This document shows, piece after piece, positions 28,733 to 28,921 of a stretch of DNA of 28,921 nucleotides (positions are counted from its first letter, which is position 1; the number at the start of each line of letters is the position of its first letter). A program made the translations under genes and the position numbers. Source of the DNA: a virus; IMG/VR virus record IMGVR_UViG_3300030450_000116, positions 1 through 28,921 of that record; one strand, given 5' to 3'. The notes below the pieces were generated by a model. It saw only the letters and a program-made list of their open reading frames with translations. It made no database searches and was not told the DNA's origin.

Positions 28733-28921
28733 TTACTCTATCCCTTTTTCTTTTTTTAACTTATCAACAGCCGATTTGTAATAACTTATTTTTTCTTCAT
28801 AATCTACTCTGCTAAACTTCATAATCATTTTTGATAAAAACTCCAATTCTTCAGCAGTACCCTCACCGTATTTGTGGTCTAAGGCAACCCCAAATCTAAA
28901 CTGTTCACCCTGTTCATACAT
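28733..28921 (-). CDS. ninG: NinG-like recombination protein, C-terminal part (gene crosses the join)
   Basis: This is the 3' end of the gene that begins at 321. The window copy opens with Met-75 of the full protein (MYEQGEQFRFGVALDHKYGE) directly after the QCVRCN zinc motif encoded at 114-100, then a Lys/Glu-rich helix, ending KEKGIE with stop TAA at 28735-28733. The part at 28823-28921 repeats 1-99. Taken alone it would look like a 62-residue orphan; joined it gives a complete 136-residue protein. Confidence 0.8.
   Translation of the reverse strand: MYEQGEQFRFGVALDHKYGEGTAEELEFLSKMIMKFSRVDYEEKISYYKSAVDKLKKEKGIE
28823..28921. repeat. Terminal direct repeat, right copy (circular overlap)
   Basis: Identical to 1-99; see the left copy. 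One copy should be removed when the genome is closed. Confidence 0.95.

Noticed and set aside
1-28921. Search for integrase, repressor, tRNA, CRISPR array, insertion sequence, polymerase or helicase
   Set aside because: None was recognised by eye on either strand; absence is limited by working without profile searches.

Overview
This window looks like the complete genome of a small tailed phage (siphovirus-like) that infects a member of the Bacteroidetes, most likely a flavobacterium. The first 99 bases (1-99) are identical to the last 99 (28823-28921), so the sequence closes into a circle of 28,822 bp. One gene, a NinG-like protein, runs across the join. The host inference rests on the strong AT richness, A-rich leaders without classical Shine-Dalgarno sites, a match to the Bacteroidetes sigma promoter (TTG-N19-TATATTTG, 4656-4685), a DUF3127-type SSB, and tail and head proteins of the kind seen in Bacteroidetes phages.

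All genes I accept lie on the minus strand, so they are transcribed from high to low coordinates. An early promoter sits at 4656-4685, in the only sizeable non-coding region (4630-4813). From it runs a tightly overlapped early/replication operon (4629 down to 1, continuing over the join to 28733): several small unknown proteins, a probable single-strand annealing protein, an SSB-like protein, a DnaA domain IV-like protein, a winged-helix replication initiator, small unknowns, an HTH protein and NinG. No DNA polymerase, helicase, integrase or repressor was recognised, so replication probably depends on host enzymes and nothing supports lysogeny.

Next comes a control block (28711-26705): an unknown protein, a sigma-70-like factor, zinc-finger proteins and DUF3310. 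It is followed by a ParB-like protein and a TET-associated-type glycosyltransferase next to the small and large terminase genes (26679-23580). The tail module follows: a tail assembly chaperone pair with a -1 frameshift on a T9 tract, tail terminator, gp10-like protein, large tail proteins, fibre and tape measure (23538-14428). Then come the head genes: XkdF protease, scaffold, major capsid protein, structural proteins, a LamG-like protein, and finally portal and connector (14391-6564). A lysis/membrane module of very small overlapping genes ends the unit (6564-4814): two holin candidates, a DUF5675-like protein, a metallophosphoesterase and a 25-residue membrane peptide.

The most interesting signal is a bipartite promoter-like element, (AG)CAAATA-N13-TCTATTATAT, in five late intergenic gaps. 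At three of these the core is followed by ANT and the ATG. One copy lies directly after a strong intrinsic terminator. The phage's own sigma-like gene lies upstream of the first copy, which suggests an early-to-late switch run by a phage sigma factor. Other notable points are the glycosyltransferase without any visible base hydroxylase, several coupled micro-ORFs, a DnaA-domain-IV-only protein with a candidate origin, and the unusual place of the portal at the far end of the late region.
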